This document shows, piece after piece, positions 25,411 to 37,730 of a stretch of DNA of 64,000 nucleotides. Location of the stretch: positions 11,429,807-11,493,806 of the forward strand of contig NC_085052.1 of assembly GCF_963662255.1 (NCBI RefSeq), written 5' to 3'. The position numbers and the translations under genes are program-made. Source of the stretch: Cinclus cinclus (lineage: Eukaryota; Chordata; Aves; Passeriformes; Cinclidae). The notes below the pieces were generated by a model. The model had not been told where the DNA came from, made no database searches, and saw nothing but the letters and a program-made list of their open reading frames with translations. Position 1 is the first letter of the stretch, and the number at the start of each line of letters is the position of its first letter.

Positions 25411-28400
25411 AAATCTGTTTCACTAAGTTGAACAGAACAAGAAAAGGGCTATAAACAGAATCAGGCTTATAAAACAGTAAACCACAATTTTCTGTCCTTA
25501 AAATAAGTCTCTCTCCAACACCAGATTTTAAAACTGGGGCCATGTCAGGTGAAAGGCAAGGCCCTCCATTTGCTGACTTATACACACAAAGAAGGATATA
25601 ACCTGAGGACACCTATCAGATATCACTCACTTGCCAGATCAGGAAGCAGAGCTCATAGATGGGCAGGCCCAACTCCCCCTCAACCACCTGAGAACATAGT
25701 TTAAATATTTTCTCCAGATGCAAAGCCAGCTCTAAGGATTGCAGCACAGGTGTTGGATTTTGAGACTGAGGCTCCATGCTTACTTTTACTACAGCTACTC
25801 CTCAGCTAGGCTTTGATCTCTGTCACAGGGCAACAGGATCAAGAATAGACCTGCAGCTCCTTATTTCTGATGCCCAGCTCTGCCATATCCTGCTTCCTCC
25901 CACAGCCCAGGTGGAGAAAACCCCTGAGAGCTCTGTTTTCTGAGCAAGCAGCATGCTGCAGGTGGCTTGGTGCACTGCAGGGTGTTGGATAGACCTGGCA
26001 ACACCAGCAGTCAGAGGTGATCTCTCACACTAAATTTTTGGGATGTGGGGCTGGGCTAACAGAGAAGTTTTTGAGCACTTTAACCCTTGTCACATTACTC
26101 CACCTACAAAAGGCTCAGACTGTTCCACTCAACTGATGGAGAACTACAAAATGAGGGTGAGCACTTTGACTTTACAGCGACCTGTAATGCCAGAAATTTG
26201 CACCAACCTTGGTGACTCCATAACATTGAACCACATAATGCACCACCAATCTCCATCCCCTGCAACAGGGCCAGACTTTGCACACTGGAGCATTAAATCA
26301 CAAATCCTCTGCTTCTCTGACATCACCATGGTACTCTGCTGCTCAGGTTTCCCTGCCACAGGAGTTTGATTTACAGTAGCAGGCTTTTCAGCTATGGCTG
26401 TGAAGCTGATTTACATATTAATATAATAACCCTTTACAATTCAATAAGATGAGAAATGGAAAAATATGAGAAAGAAAAGATGAACCCTCTACAGATGTTG
26501 TCCTCACATATGGTATCCCATATGGTTGTATTTCACTGCGGCTTGGTTTAACAAGATCTCTCTCTCCAGAGGATAACCCAGCCCCCTTCCACACTGTGAT
26601 CAAGAGATTGATTAAGAAACAGGTAACACTGCAAGCCACTTTGTCATTGCTGATAGAAATGCTGAACAGTCACTGCTAAATTACAGCTATCAATCTTCCA
26701 GCCTGTACATGGATCCATTAATTATTTCTTCCATTGCCCACAGAGACAGATGCTTCCTGTTTTCTTGACATAAGATGTGTGGATCACTTGCCCATCTGGC
26801 TTCTGTGTGTTGCTATAATGGTAGTTTTCCCTCAGATGTCATGTTACAATTCCTATCAGCCTCCACAGGGAGACAATATTATCACTTAGCATTTCTAAAG
26901 GATACATCTCTAATCCTCCAAAATTTGTTCATTCACCCTGGAATTACTGGATTATGTTATGATGTACTATTAGCCCAGATACACAGGGTGTGTGTAAGCA
27001 TGGGAAACTGGTACCAGTGACATGACTTGCCAAACATCATAGTGATAACCAATGACAAAGCAGACACATGAGCAAAAATCTAAGCACGTAAGGATAAAGA
27101 ATGAGAGACAGAATTCCATGACCTGCTTGCTTAGGGAAAGCAGAGTCCCCATGCACAATGTATGGATGCAGCTACAGCCAGACCCAAGGATGATGATGCT
27201 TCTTTACAGTCACGCAGGATACCAATGGGATCTTGGCAGGGGACAAGAGCAGCAACACAGGGTGAAGCCACAGCCACAGCGGCAGGGCCACCACCAGCAG
27301 CGTGCCAGATTCCACAGGATCTGACCAGTCCCCTGCAAACACACAAAGCTCCAGGGTTTCTGCAGGGAGAGGAAGCCCCTCAGCATGAATTTCATCAACG
27401 GAACTGGAGCTCTCTCCAGCTAGAAGATACAGAAAGGAGCTGGCTTGAGGGATTTCCATTTCAAGTTCATACCATGACTTGTGAGGGGAAGATAGCCATA
27501 GATGTGACATTAGAGCAATTCTACAAATGATCTCTCCTGAGCATCAGCTCCTCCAGGCAGAGTAATGGGTAGTTTTGATAGCAGTTCCTTTTTCATTACT
27601 CACTTCCATACCAATAAGATCCTGTCTCTCCAGGGTGTTTTCCCCATATGATTTAAGTTATGAGCCTTTGACCTTGTGCCTTATCAACACTACATAACAC
27701 ACCAACCTATAACCACCTAGAAACTTGCTTCCTTTCATCCCTTATTGCTTAATAAACTTGCCAGCAGACCTATTGGAACAGAATAATGAAGCTAAGCAAT
27801 TGCATTCAGCTTAGTAAATCCAGGAGCAGTGCCTGTTAAAAATAAATAAAATTAGATTTAAAAAACTCTCACAACTAATTGCAGAAATGTGGAGTATTAT
27901 GAAAAGATCCCATCAGTTCAGCCAGAGTTCAAAAACCTCTCACTCTGCTGTTTCAGCTGGTGAAAGGAAGAGCAGTGTGAGAAAAGATGAGAGAAATGGC
28001 TTGCAGAAATCTAGAAGAGGAGGAAGAGGAGATGTCAGGACATACCCACACACAGTGTGTGCCTTAGGGAGCTGCTACAGGAACTGCAGACAGCATGGCC
28101 TTTGGCACAAGATGGTCAGGAAGGGAAGGAATGGTGCTCAGAAGCAGGTGCTTTGGCAGAGTGTTGGGGAGAAGGCAGCCCAGCACCTGGCTCCTGAAGT
28201 CTCAAATTTGGTGAAATTTCAGCCAGTTGACATCAATAACCTGCAGTTTATGTTGTGTTAATGCTGCAATTGGGCATTTTCTGGCACAAAGCACAAGGCA
28301 GATCTTCCAGGGCAAGGCACATGGGCAGGACATAACAGTAAGGCACTGCACGTGCAGGGACTCCTGGCACTGCTCTACTGAGCAGCCACGTGAGGGCTGT

Positions 28401-31400
28401 TCAGGTCCAGATGCTCAGTCTGGAGGTGCTGAAGGTATGGCCCTTTTCCAGCATTGGCTGTGTACGGAGCCTGTGGTGACCACATTCCCACCTCTGGATG
28501 CACTGTTTGGGTCTGAGGGACAGGCAACACAGAAGGTATCACCTGCAAGACCCCACGCAGACACCTGTCAGGCTCATGACACTGCTCCTTACATGCTGGG
28601 CAGCCTGAAACTGCTGCAAGACTTAAAGCCATAAAAATTTATTCAGTCCCCAGCAGGCAGTAGGAGAAAGCAAGAACCACGGCTTTCCCCACATCCAATT
28701 CCTTCCAACAACCAGATCATTAGGGGAGAATGCCCAAATCACCCTAGGATTACCAAGTACAATGAATGTCTTCTGCCTCTACACCTCAGTGGATCTCCAG
28801 GATCCAGGGCCATCACAAACCTCCAACAGTTGCCACCACTATCCAAAGTACTTTCTCCAGCTACCAAGTCCCTTGCAACTGGATCTAGACCTGTGTCTGA
28901 CTTCCCGGCAGAAATTGCTGCTGTAGGTGTAAGCTGCTGTCCTGGTTTTCCACCAAGAAAGTCAACACATGTCCCAAATAGAACTAGAAAAAGGAACTCC
29001 ATCTCCACAGTGCACTTCACAGCAAGTGCTATAATTTATAGCACATAAATACTGTACATATACCGCTGTGATTTGCAGACATTATCATCTCAAAGGGTAA
29101 GTAGGAGGTGGGAAAACAGCTTGTAACAACTGTAGCTTAGACAGCTGCTTTCTTTGCCATGTCTAATGCTGTTTAGGGAGGTAAAATAGGTCTACCCAGC
29201 AGTGCCTCTGCTTCTGCTAGGATACACTGCAGCTCCATGTGGGGCTTCTGATGAATAATTGGGTTCAAGGCAGAATCATGCAAACAACCTTGTAGAGGCT
29301 TTCTGGGAGAAAACCAAAACCATTCCTAACTCCAAGCCCATCCGTTTCCCATAAAGAAACTACACTGTCCTCATGCTGGTCTTTCGCCCTGCATCTAACA
29401 CTCTCTGTGTGACCCAACCACTGTGGCTGAAAATCTGTGCACAGGATTAATCACTCACAATGCCAGGTAGCACAGCTAATGGCATCCTTCAGCTGTGTAC
29501 AACACTACACTGAAAAGTTTTTTTCAACACCAAAAAAGTCAGTCCTAATCTTCCTTGGCCTCGTCCCTTCTTCCCCCAACCTGATTATTGACCACGTGTC
29601 CTTGTCCTCCCATGTCCTTGTGTCAGACCCTCCACAGAGCCAGTTCAGCTCATTAATCTGACAGAATATGATGCCTTTATTCTATCCTTGGGGTAAAAAG
29701 CTTTTGGCCAAGCTTGTTTAGTGAGTTAAATTGTCTCAGCAGGAGCTGACTAGCAAAACCAAAATCAAAGCTGACAATAGCTCAACCAATAAAGATATAG
29801 AAATGGAAAATGAAAAAATTCAGGATCAGGAAGACATTGGATCAGCACAGCTGCACTACTGAACTATACCCTCCATTAAACATGGAATATCTCATTTTAC
29901 ACTTCTTTCTATTAGACAAATAAGTGATTTCTCTCCTAAAGTCCACAGGATATAAGAAATCATATTTTACTGGCCTAGTTTATTCTAGTTTCTGGATATC
30001 TTGGCTCTACTGGCCAGAAGAGTAGCTTTTTCTCATTTGTACTTGGAGTTTGCCTTGAGGAAGTTTGGCAGGATGCAGCTATGACATCTGTAATGGTAAC
30101 TGCATGGGAAAGGACTGCCAAGGTGATCCTGGTCTAGTAAGTGGTATCACACTGCACTTATGCAGCCTGAAAGAAGCCATACCATGACCCAGGATTTTCA
30201 GCACATAGATAAATGGAGGCATCATGATGTCTAGTTCTGGAAGCCTCTGAGATCAACACAAGCACAGCACAGCAGTGAATAAATCACTCTTTGCTGATCC
30301 TGTTGTTGCACAGGTGCCTGTGCTTGACAGCACGGTGTTGTCACAGATCTCTGCTCTGACCCACCAGGGCTGCCACCAGGTCTGGCCTAGACCCTGCAGA
30401 CACAACTGAACAGTGGCCAGTAGCCCTTCCCGGCTCCTTCCTTCTCTGCTTTGAGCTCTCAGAGCAAGGAAAGCTTTGCTTTTCCCTTCGGGGATGTTAG
30501 GCCAAGAGTCCTCCACACTGATGGTTTGTCTGAGCAGCACAGAATTGCCATGGTTACAGCCTTATTTGTGGACTTGGGGAGAACAGCAGGATTCATGGAG
30601 CCAAACTCAAAGGCTCGCTTGTACACCAGAGAGATACAACTGGGGATGAGTCAACATCAGAAGGAAAATAAATTGCTTCTCCCACCACCCAAAATGCCAA
30701 AAGGGACAGTTAGGAAAAGCATCATTGCATCAGGGCTTTGAGGAAGATAAGCTCATTCCCTTTTATTAAAAGGCTTAGGGAAATAACTAACCTTTATCCG
30801 AGTGAGTAGGCAGCTACAACTCAGTGCCCTTTCTCCTCAAGGGCAAAGTTTAATCATTCTTTCAGAGGTGCAAACTCCTCCAAGCATTCTGTTTGCTCCT
30901 TATTTTTTTTCAGCCAAAAGTTGTGAGGTTCTAAATGCCCCACATGTCTCTTGGAATCCCTGCTTGCAGCAGCGCTGAAGGAGGCTGTGAGAGGAGTTCA
31001 AGGTAGAGCTCAGCCTGGAAGACACCTCTCCCCTGTGTCAGCTTCCCCCTCACAAGTGTGGCATGACAGGGCCACAGCAAACCCTGCAGGTGCAAGGTGC
31101 AGCAGCTGAGAAGGGCAGCAGTGTCCTGACTGCCCCTTTGGGTAGTGCTATCCCCCTTAAGAGCTCAATCCATTCATCCATGAGAGGTCACCACCCTCAG
31201 CCCAGGCCAGGCACAGCCTGAAGCCAGAGCCTGTGCTTGTGCTCCCTCCCTCATACCTGCAGTATGAGCAGGTACCACGAGTACTCAGCCATGGAACAGC
31301 CTTGGTTTTGGTAGCAATTCCCACTGTGATTCACTTGGCCTGCAAAACAGCCAGACATGCATCCATACTCCATCTGTATAGCACTGCAAATCTCAGCTCC

Positions 31401-31849
31401 AAATACCCCAGCAGCAAAGCTTGTCCAATGGCACCATGCTGGAACATTGGCTACAACCTCAGGGGCAGTGCAAAATGTTGCTGTAGTGACATTGCAATTC
31501 ATGGCCTCAAGGGATCCCTCCCTCCAGGCACAGACACCAGGATGGGGCTGGTATTTTCCCTGTGGTGCTGTGAGTCAGGATATGACCCGTGAGCCTCTGT
31601 ATGTACAGAAAAACACCCTCCAACATCACCACACAAATTGATTGCATCAGTTAGAGCCCTTGGAAAGCATCTAGAAAACAACAAGAGCCCACTACTGTCA
31701 CTTCTAGAGGTCACTGTCCACGAACATGACCACCTGAACTCTTTGTTCAGGCTTCTTCCAGCACAAGATGATAAAGAGCAGGCTCACTCCTCCCATTTTA
31801 CTGGGCAAACAGTCTGAGCATGCAGAAGAGCAGGGGAAAAGCCTTCCCT
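25411..31849. other. Unique DNA, no gene seen
   Basis: No supportable gene. Moderately long frames at 27162-27530, 27887-28261, 28227-28634 and 31233-31592 are matched by similarly long frames on the opposite strand. They lie in locally G+C-richer sequence and have no recognisable domain, as expected of chance frames. No transposon was recognised. Confidence 0.5.
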
Positions 31850-31937
31850 GGTGCAGTATGCCTGACCTCTGCAGGTGTCCCTATGTGACCAGCACTGCAC
31901 CTTCTATCATATTCTGTGATTCTCTGAAACCTGCTTG
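31850..31937 (+). mobile_element. Probable CR1 3' tail remnant (sense)
   Basis: The stretch reads GACCTCTGCAGGTGTCCC, then GACCAGCACTGCACC, then TTCTATCATATTCTGTGATT followed by CTCTGA. The end is close to the repeated ATTCTGTGATTCTGTGA terminus of bird CR1, and the 'ACCTCTGCAGGT.CCTT.CAACC.GCACT' block usually precedes it. Only the last 80 or so bases are preserved, so subfamily and left edge are unknown. Confidence 0.5.
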
Positions 31938-32433
31938 ACCCCACAGAGGCAGTAGCAGCATAAAAACTTACAAGCTCAGAGAGAGACTTCCGCTGGTGTG
32001 AATACCCATTCCCCAGGAAATCAATGAATTTACAACCCCAGTTTAAACTGCTCTAAGCACTATCACTAAACACATATTTGCGTTATTACCACTGCACTGC
32101 ACAGTTAATTGCTGTACAAATATTTGTGCTGCCCACATTCGTCACAAGGGCTGCTACTGCCTCTGGGTGAACTTACTCAAAACCTGATGTATTTTCCCAA
32201 GACTGGAAATCTTAAAGGGGATGTCTCTATATTAATGCTCTAAGAAACACTGCTCCAAAATTCCTTTCCACTGAAGTGGATCCAGAGCAACAGGGGACCA
32301 TTTGCTTCAGAGGAAAAGCATGATGGGGCAAGACTTCCCAGGCTTTATTTTTGGACCAAGAAGTCAGGCTGAACCTACCTTTCCTCTTGTCAGCTCATTG
32401 TGTTTTATTTAGATTTATCATCCGTCGTTCCTA

Positions 32434-32463
32434 CCCCCCTCTCTCTCTCTCCCCTTTCTTTTT
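32434..32463. repeat. Pyrimidine (CT)n low-complexity tract
   Basis: About thirty bases of pure pyrimidine with a CTCTCTCTCTCT core, followed by CTTTTTTAATTAGGCC. It resembles a polypyrimidine tract leading to an AG and could act as a cryptic 3' splice site on the plus strand. No exon could be assigned. Confidence 0.8.
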
Positions 32464-33563
32464 TAATTAGGCCACTGAGGCCTTGTTTTTAGAAACTGTC
32501 TGGATCCCAACAGAAGCTTTTAAGTCTCAGACATCAAATGGCAGGCAGTTTACTATAGTTAATTATGGTAATTTTTGCTTAGTAGTAGCTTCCCTCTGAA
32601 GAGCCAAAACTACTTAGAAAAAGCCTCAGCCTCAGGCATGAATTTCTAAGAACACATTTTTTGTCATTCATTATTTTACAAAGTTAAGTAGCAGCAGAAA
32701 GTTAAAATCCAGAAGGGAAAAAAGAGCTGACAAAAAGAATAAGCTTCTGGGGGCCGTACACCACCCCATGACACACAAGCAGACAGTGTTCGCCTTTTGC
32801 AGCTATCAGGTTCTGCTGTGCTGAGCTGTGGCACAGGGTCTGCGTGTCCCAAAGTGTCCCAGTCCTCTTTCACAGCTGTGTTCAGCTAGAAAGGTTGCTC
32901 TGAATTGTACAGAAGGACAGGCAGCCCTTTAGCCAGCCCCAAAATGGAGAAGGCACAAAGGCATCCTGAAATTTCTCACAAATGGGAGCTGTGAGTGAGG
33001 CATGTTGTGTATGGAGTGTAGGCACCTAGTAGTCTCAAGCAACCAGTCCCACAGGGATGCCATCCATCCCCTCTGGATGCAGAGCATTATGTGACCCACT
33101 GCAGGACATCCCATGCAGCCACAGACCAGTAAGTTCATAGAAACAACAGAGAACTCCTTCCAATCACTTCTATAGGGAGATCGTGTGCAGCAACAGGGCT
33201 TTCCAAATACCCTGACTAAAGCAAACCCTGACTCTTAGCATGGATTCAGCCTGTGGGTGAGAACATACTGCATGTTAAAAATTAATTTAATCCTGGCACT
33301 CACAAAAATGATCCACTACAAAGAGGATGCAGTTGATTTATACAGGGATGCAGGGTTCTTGCACAAGGAAAAGAGACACAAGCCAAACTGAGGAATTCAG
33401 AGGTGCTTTCCCAGTGTCTTGACAAGCCATCACCTCGCTGCCTGCAGATTACTCAGCCTTACACGAGCCAAATACCTTGATTTCTGCCCCTGCTTTTTCT
33501 GTTGCAAATAAAGAACATTAACCTCTATCTCTTTTCCAGGATTTCCTTCTAGGTTCCCATAGG

Positions 33564-33576
33564 AAAAAAAAAAAAA
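33564..33576. repeat. Poly-A run (A13)
   Basis: A short mononucleotide tract in unique sequence. On the minus strand it makes the phenylalanine run of a chance open frame. Confidence 0.7.
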
Positions 33577-34304
33577 CTTTTTTGAAGAGAAGTTTGCCAC
33601 CTGCAGAGGAGAGGAAAACAGAAGGAGAACTGACAGTTTGCCTTTGATTTCTATGGCTACAGAGTCTGGCCAGATAATCTGGGGCTTTAATACACAGATT
33701 CTTTCTTTTATGAAGGGTCTGAAAAGGTGGTTCTTTTATCAATTACCAGTATATTCAATATTCAGGTCTGCTTTGCTGCTGATGAGTTTGTTTCATCTTC
33801 AGACTCTTTTAGGCAGTTTAGCATTTCATCTGGGAATTTAGAAACAACTGGGAACAGTTGAAGTCAAACTTTCAAATATTTATATTTGATGGGTCCAGAG
33901 GTAGGCACAAGAATGTAAAACACAAGTTCAGCTTCCTGCATAACCCATTGCAGCACTGGAGGAAAGGAGGGGGGGAAAATATATGTGTATTCTAATTTAA
34001 TAAGAAAACAAGTATCCAAGCAATCACTACGGTCCTTTCCAGAAGTTCTCATTCTGTGGATGCTGCAGCTGTTAGTTTGCCAAGTGGTTTGAACAGCTTA
34101 ATCATTTTTTAGTGTAAAAGAAAGTAATTGATTTTTGAATTTACACTGAGACATTGCACAGCACTGAGAAGATTGCCTAGATTTCCAAAAACATCTTTTA
34201 AAATAGTTTGTATTTTTCAGCAAAGTAGATCTGGGTCTCTGTCTACTTTCAGGCAATGAAATTCTGGCTCTCATCAAGCTTCTTTTTATGCAAACTTGAC
34301 TAGG

Positions 34305-34409
34305 TTTCAGATCAAATATATCTGGTGCTTTAGGCCAAACCTAATGCACAAGAAAGTTAGATGGCCCCCATGGGCCCTTCCAGTCCTATTCTGTACAGTT
34401 CTGGAATAA
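34305..34409 (+). mobile_element. Probable old CR1 3' end (sense)
   Basis: GTTAGATGGCCCCCATGGGC, followed by CCTTCCAGTCCTATTCTGTA, closely resembles the 3' end of older archosaur CR1 copies. Those read 'gttagatggcccatatgggcccttccagccctatg' just before the ATTCTATG tail. The tail itself is decayed (TTCTGTACAGTTCTGGAAT). The part upstream, around GGTGCTTTAGGCCAAACC, may also belong to it. No coding sequence remains and the left edge is uncertain. Confidence 0.55.
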
Positions 34410-35070
34410 ACACTGGGCTCGTTTGTCCTCTCACCACCCCTTCCTTGAATGCTATAATCAATCTAGAGGGCCACCAAGAAGTGGACAAGAATTTGGCATT
34501 GGGACTCAGAGCTCCAGCAAAGCCCTTCAGTGTCCAGATGGTTTCACACCCTCCAGCCACACCAGGCCATGGTTACAACTTGAGGGCTCATGCCAGGCAT
34601 TAGAGGCTACGGGACAATGGGCAGACTGGTGTGCTTTATGGATTTGTGGCACTGAAGAGAAAAGGAGCAGTGGAAGAGATGCCAGCTGGCAGCCATAAAG
34701 CTGAAGAGTTCCATTTCCCAGGCCATGCAACTCCACTGCCCAAGCTGAGACCTTTTCTTTCAGCAGTCATGGGCTCTGCCATTTCCCTTCTGTGACAATT
34801 AGGGAGACCAGCCAGCACCTCCAAGGAAACATAAGGACAATTCCTGGAACAGTAGCAGTGGTAGGACCAGCTGAGGTAGAAAGAAAACATCCGTATCTCC
34901 ATGGCAAACTGCAAAACCCATCTAACTCCCAGGAGCAAAGCCCAAAAATCATTTGTTTGTGACCACTCACGCCTCATAGCCAGCTCTGCTTTCCCAGGAC
35001 AGTGCCTGTCTCCTGTCCCACTCCTTTACAACAGAGTTTTGGAGTCTTGAACATCCCACCCGCACCCCAC

Positions 35071-35071
<1 letters not shown>
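34410..35071. other. Unique DNA, no gene seen
   Basis: Overlapping chance frames on both strands (34357-34977) show no domain. No repeat was recognised up to the poly-A run. Confidence 0.5.

Positions 35072-35108
<37 letters not shown>
35072..35108. repeat. Long poly-A run (A37)
   Basis: This is the longest pure homopolymer of the window, 37 A, preceded by a C-rich stretch. No LINE, SINE or gene-like sequence precedes it, so I read it as a mononucleotide microsatellite rather than a retroposon tail. A consensus 5' splice site, CAG|GTAAGT, follows at about 35120-35128. Its true length may vary or be an assembly artefact. Confidence 0.92.
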
Positions 35109-35109
<1 letters not shown>

Positions 35110-37443
35110 CCAAACCTTACAGGTAAGTACAACAATCAAGATTACAGGAAAAGTTTCACTTCATTAACTTTCACTGCATTATCCATGTGGTAAACATGGG
35201 GTTACAACAAGCGAGCAGTGGGAAAACCTCAGATAGCCTAAAAGTCCCCCTTGGAGAAACCCACAGGGCTTAGCTATCCAGATATACTCACTTCTGTAAA
35301 TTCATACAGGATGAGAGTCATTCCTGCAGCACCACTTCTCACATTACACTTCAAATCTTCCACTTCAGAATTAGAGGATTAGAGGACATAAAAAAACACC
35401 CACATCATGCTAGTACCTGTCTCTTAAATAGATCAAGGTACTTTATATAGAATAGCTCAAAGAGAGTGATAACAAGGTCCAGGCCTGTGCTAAACATCAA
35501 TGGAGAAATCTCAAAGCACAGTGTAGAGATGCTTTTGCTCTGGGGTCAGCATGTACACAGGGAATTTCAGTTCCCTCTCCCAGTTCTTGCTTCCCAAATT
35601 CTGCAGTGCACATTCAGGAGCATCTGATGCAACACCTGACTGAAACTTTGCTCAGCCTCCTCACAACCTGCCCCACTGCTGCCTGTGGTTTTAATCACCA
35701 GCACACAAAAGATGACATGGCTTGCCTGATGCCTTCCAAGTTGCCATCAAAAATCCACCTCTCTCATTAACCAGGTCCCTCCTTCATGCCACTGCCAAGC
35801 AGAGCCTGGCTTTCTTCTTACTGATTAACCCAAACTAAAAGAATTGCCTCCTGTTTCCCACAGCTGAGACAAAGTATATGGCAAGTCAGGGAAGATTTCC
35901 CTTTCCCTATCCTTTCAGCAATGCCATCACATTCTTTCTAACTAAAATATGTTCTTTGGGTCCAGGGGAAAGGATTTCCACATGTCCCAGCTTATAACAT
36001 ACTGGGCTGGGGATACAGACAGAAGTAAAATCACTGTACTGGTGAAATCAGTGTTTTGTTGGAATGTGTTTGCCTGTCCCCACATCATATACTTCTGCAA
36101 GGCCTTGGCAACGGATGCCTAAAAGCCCCTGGGTTTGTGTGCAGCTGAAGTCATCTGTCCACCTTCGTCTTCTGAAACAAACAACCAAAAAATCAACAAA
36201 AAACCCCCCTAGCAGAAAAAAATAAGGGTTTAAATGTATGGAGAAGTGAACCACTTACCTCATCTCTCCCTGCTCAGCATCTATTCAATCCAAGCTTCCA
36301 ACCCTTCCACACAGGTACAAAGGAGTCACCTGTTCCTCTGTCCATCAGCAGCCAAAATCTTGCCCAAAGATTGGCCTCAGCACAACACACTTGGACCAGC
36401 CAGCAGCTGACAGCATCACACAACTCTGTCCCAGGAAAACAAGTCTGTGAGGGGAAACTCCATTCACTTGTCAAACACAGCCAGCTTCAGGCACCAACTT
36501 CACTGTCTGTTTTAGTATTGTTGTCTTTTCATCATCTGCCTCAGCTCTGTTTGGGGCTGGGCTCCCCCACCCCACACCTGGGTAATAGTGTTGCTTTTAT
36601 GGCCAGATCTGAATCATTGCTGTACAGAGCAACCCCGAGGAGAGTCTGGCCAATTAAGAGCACTAACCTGATTCTGTGCTCTCCTTTGGCTTGTTAAGAG
36701 CTTGAGTGCAAAAGGATTTCCACTGCCAAGAAATCAATTACAGTGGTTATATGAGATAGAGAGGAGAAAGATGCAGGCAGACACGCTGATTAAAAAGGTT
36801 CCCATGCCGTGGCTGTGTTTCCACTTGCCAACTCTCCTGCCTGTGCCATAGTCCCAAAGGAAGATTCCTTACAGTTTTCCTTAGTCCAATTCATAGAAAT
36901 TCAGCCTGAGGAGTTTCGAGCCCATTTTGTGGCTGCATTTGTTCAAACTGGTGGATTTTCCATGTGGCAGATCAGAGAGACCTCAGGGGAGTTCTCCCAT
37001 CTGGGCTGGGGCAGCCACATCACTCCAAAGGGCAGGCACTGGGGTGAGGAGCATCTGTCAGCCACACAGAAAAGGAAAGGGAAAGCATTTCCTCATCCAG
37101 AGGGCACCTCAAACTCTCATAACATTTGGAAAATAGTGACTCATGCCCTGCTTGGGTTACTGGCTGCCGTGAAACCCACTCTCTGTCCCCTGGCTGTGAC
37201 TGTGGCACAAAGTCTTCCCATGACCACATCCCCATGGAGGCTGTGCATTCTCCACCACCAGCAACTTCCACCTGAGGACCCCTCTTATGCCACCTGCTGC
37301 CACACCCCAACTTCTGATGACAACCAGAGGCCCAAGTAGGTTACAGAGCATGGCACTAGTGGGGTCTTCCCTTTGGGAACACCGGCTCTGTGCTATGCAC
37401 CATCCCTCAAAGCAGCACTGCAAAGGCCAGCAGGCAGAGCAGC
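35109..37443. other. Unique DNA, no gene seen
   Basis: An A/C-rich low-complexity stretch lies at 36174-36227 (AACAAACAACC.. to ..AAAAAATAAGG). The 176-codon frame at 36809-37339 has frames of 96 and 115 codons opposite it and no recognisable domain. A minus-strand donor-like GAG|GTAAGT occurs near 36258. No gene is supported. Confidence 0.5.
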
Positions 37444-37449
37444 CAGTTC

Positions 37450-37730
37450 TGCCTGCTCCTCTCAATGCTGCCTGCAATGATCCCCCCTCTCCTGCTCCCT
37501 TCAATGCTGCCTGCAGTGATTCCCCTCTCCTGCTCCCCTCAATGCTTCCTGCAATGATCCCCCCTCTCCTGCTCCCTTCAATGCTGCCTGCAGTGATTCC
37601 CCTCTCCTGCTCCCTTCAATGCTGCCTGCAATGATCCCCCCTCTCCTGCTCCCCTCAATGCTTCCTGCAATGATCCCCCCTCTCCTGATCCCCTCAATGC
37701 TTCCTGCAGTGATCCCCCCTCTCATGGCTG
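37450..37730. repeat. Minisatellite, alternating 38/39-bp unit, about 7 copies
   Basis: The unit runs CAATGCTGCCTGCAATGATC, then a C-rich tail CCCCTCTCCTGCTCCCTT. CAATG occurs at 37463, 37502, 37540, 37579, 37617, 37656 and 37695, so spacings alternate 39 and 38. The difference comes from two unit types, GATCCCCCCTCTC and GATTCCCCTCTC. CTGCCTGC versus TTCCTGC variants add a second layer, so copies fall into an approximate 77-bp higher-order pattern. The last copy decays after CTCATGG. Because there are no stops, frames stay open on both strands (37287-37634 plus, 37501-37740 minus), giving repeats such as GGIIAGSIEGSRR that should not be read as a protein. Length variation between individuals is likely. 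Confidence 0.95.

Larger units (their letters stand above)
31938..34299. other. Unique DNA, no gene seen
   Basis: Holds a CT-rich tract (32434-32463), an A13 run (33564-33576) and an A+T-rich block near 32540-32590 with TAGTTAATTATGGTAATTTT. No coding region or repeat was recognised. Confidence 0.5.

Noticed and set aside
36809..37339. 176-codon plus-strand frame
   Set aside because: It is opposed by minus-strand frames of similar length, has no recognisable motif, and its end runs towards the minisatellite.
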